From: Candidatus Nitrosopumilus sp.
Lineage (GTDB): Archaea; Thermoproteota; Nitrososphaeria; Nitrososphaerales; Nitrosopumilaceae
Length of the DNA stretch: 5,319 bases
NCBI GenBank assembly: GCA_029864805.1
Contig: JAOTSS010000089.1
Span: forward strand, 1 to 5,319
Direction of reading: 5' to 3'
Shown here: positions 5,306 through 5,319 of the stretch, piece after piece
How positions within the stretch are numbered: the stretch's first letter is position 1
How the letters are laid out: every line of letters begins with the position of its first letter
Made by a program: the position numbers and the translations under genes
Notes under the pieces: model-generated
The model's database searches: none
Seen by the model: only the letters and a program-made list of their open reading frames with translations
Told to the model about the DNA's origin: nothing

Positions 5306-5319
5306 CAATTGATCTTGAC

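Noticed and set aside
1..5319. CRISPR array, insertion sequence, integrase or attachment site.
   Set aside because: There are no regularly spaced repeats, no transposase or integrase motifs and no tRNA-anchored repeats in the window.

Overview
The window looks like a stretch of an ammonia-oxidising thaumarchaeon (Nitrososphaerota), most likely Nitrosopumilus-like. The evidence is the AT-rich sequence, TATA-like boxes about 25-31 bases upstream of several start codons (leaderless or nearly leaderless archaeal promoters), a poly-T archaeal-type terminator, and gene families typical of these genomes. This lineage call is inference; no rRNA or other marker gene is present.

Left edge (1-428): the N-terminal 98 residues of a minus-strand DtxR/MntR-family metal-dependent repressor run off the window. 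It is divergent from the next gene, with a 134-base intergenic region that holds a TATA-like box for the repressor.

Plus-strand block (429-2806): four genes in a row. They encode a small protein with one hydrophobic segment and no recognised family, a membrane-anchored DUF192 protein, a membrane-anchored extracytoplasmic protein with no recognised family, and a TauE/SafE-family permease. The second and fourth have their own TATA-like boxes, so this is a co-oriented membrane and envelope cluster rather than one tight operon.

Intergenic region (2807-3042, 236 bases): it lies between convergent genes. It holds a T-rich terminator, a 9-base tandem repeat, a perfect 10-base inverted repeat with a 65-base spacer, a perfect 12-base AT-rich palindrome, and two 16-codon mini-ORFs of doubtful status.

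Right part (5271 down to 3043, minus strand): a tight two-gene operon. The first gene encodes a 590-residue tandem short-chain dehydrogenase/reductase (SDR) protein, and the second a 150-residue MaoC-like hotdog protein. They are separated by 3 bases, with a Shine-Dalgarno-like AGGT overlapping the upstream stop codon. The large protein has the same layout as the C-terminal (malonyl-CoA-reducing) half of Chloroflexus bifunctional malonyl-CoA reductase: a catalytic-type SDR, a linker, then a degenerate second Rossmann domain. Several signature stretches also agree as I recall them. To my knowledge the malonyl-CoA/succinyl-CoA reductase of the thaumarchaeal 3-hydroxypropionate/4-hydroxybutyrate cycle has not been firmly assigned, so this operon is the most interesting item here. 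Against a simple assignment, the SDR catalytic lysine is replaced by glutamine, and the hotdog partner lacks the hydratase Asp/His motif.
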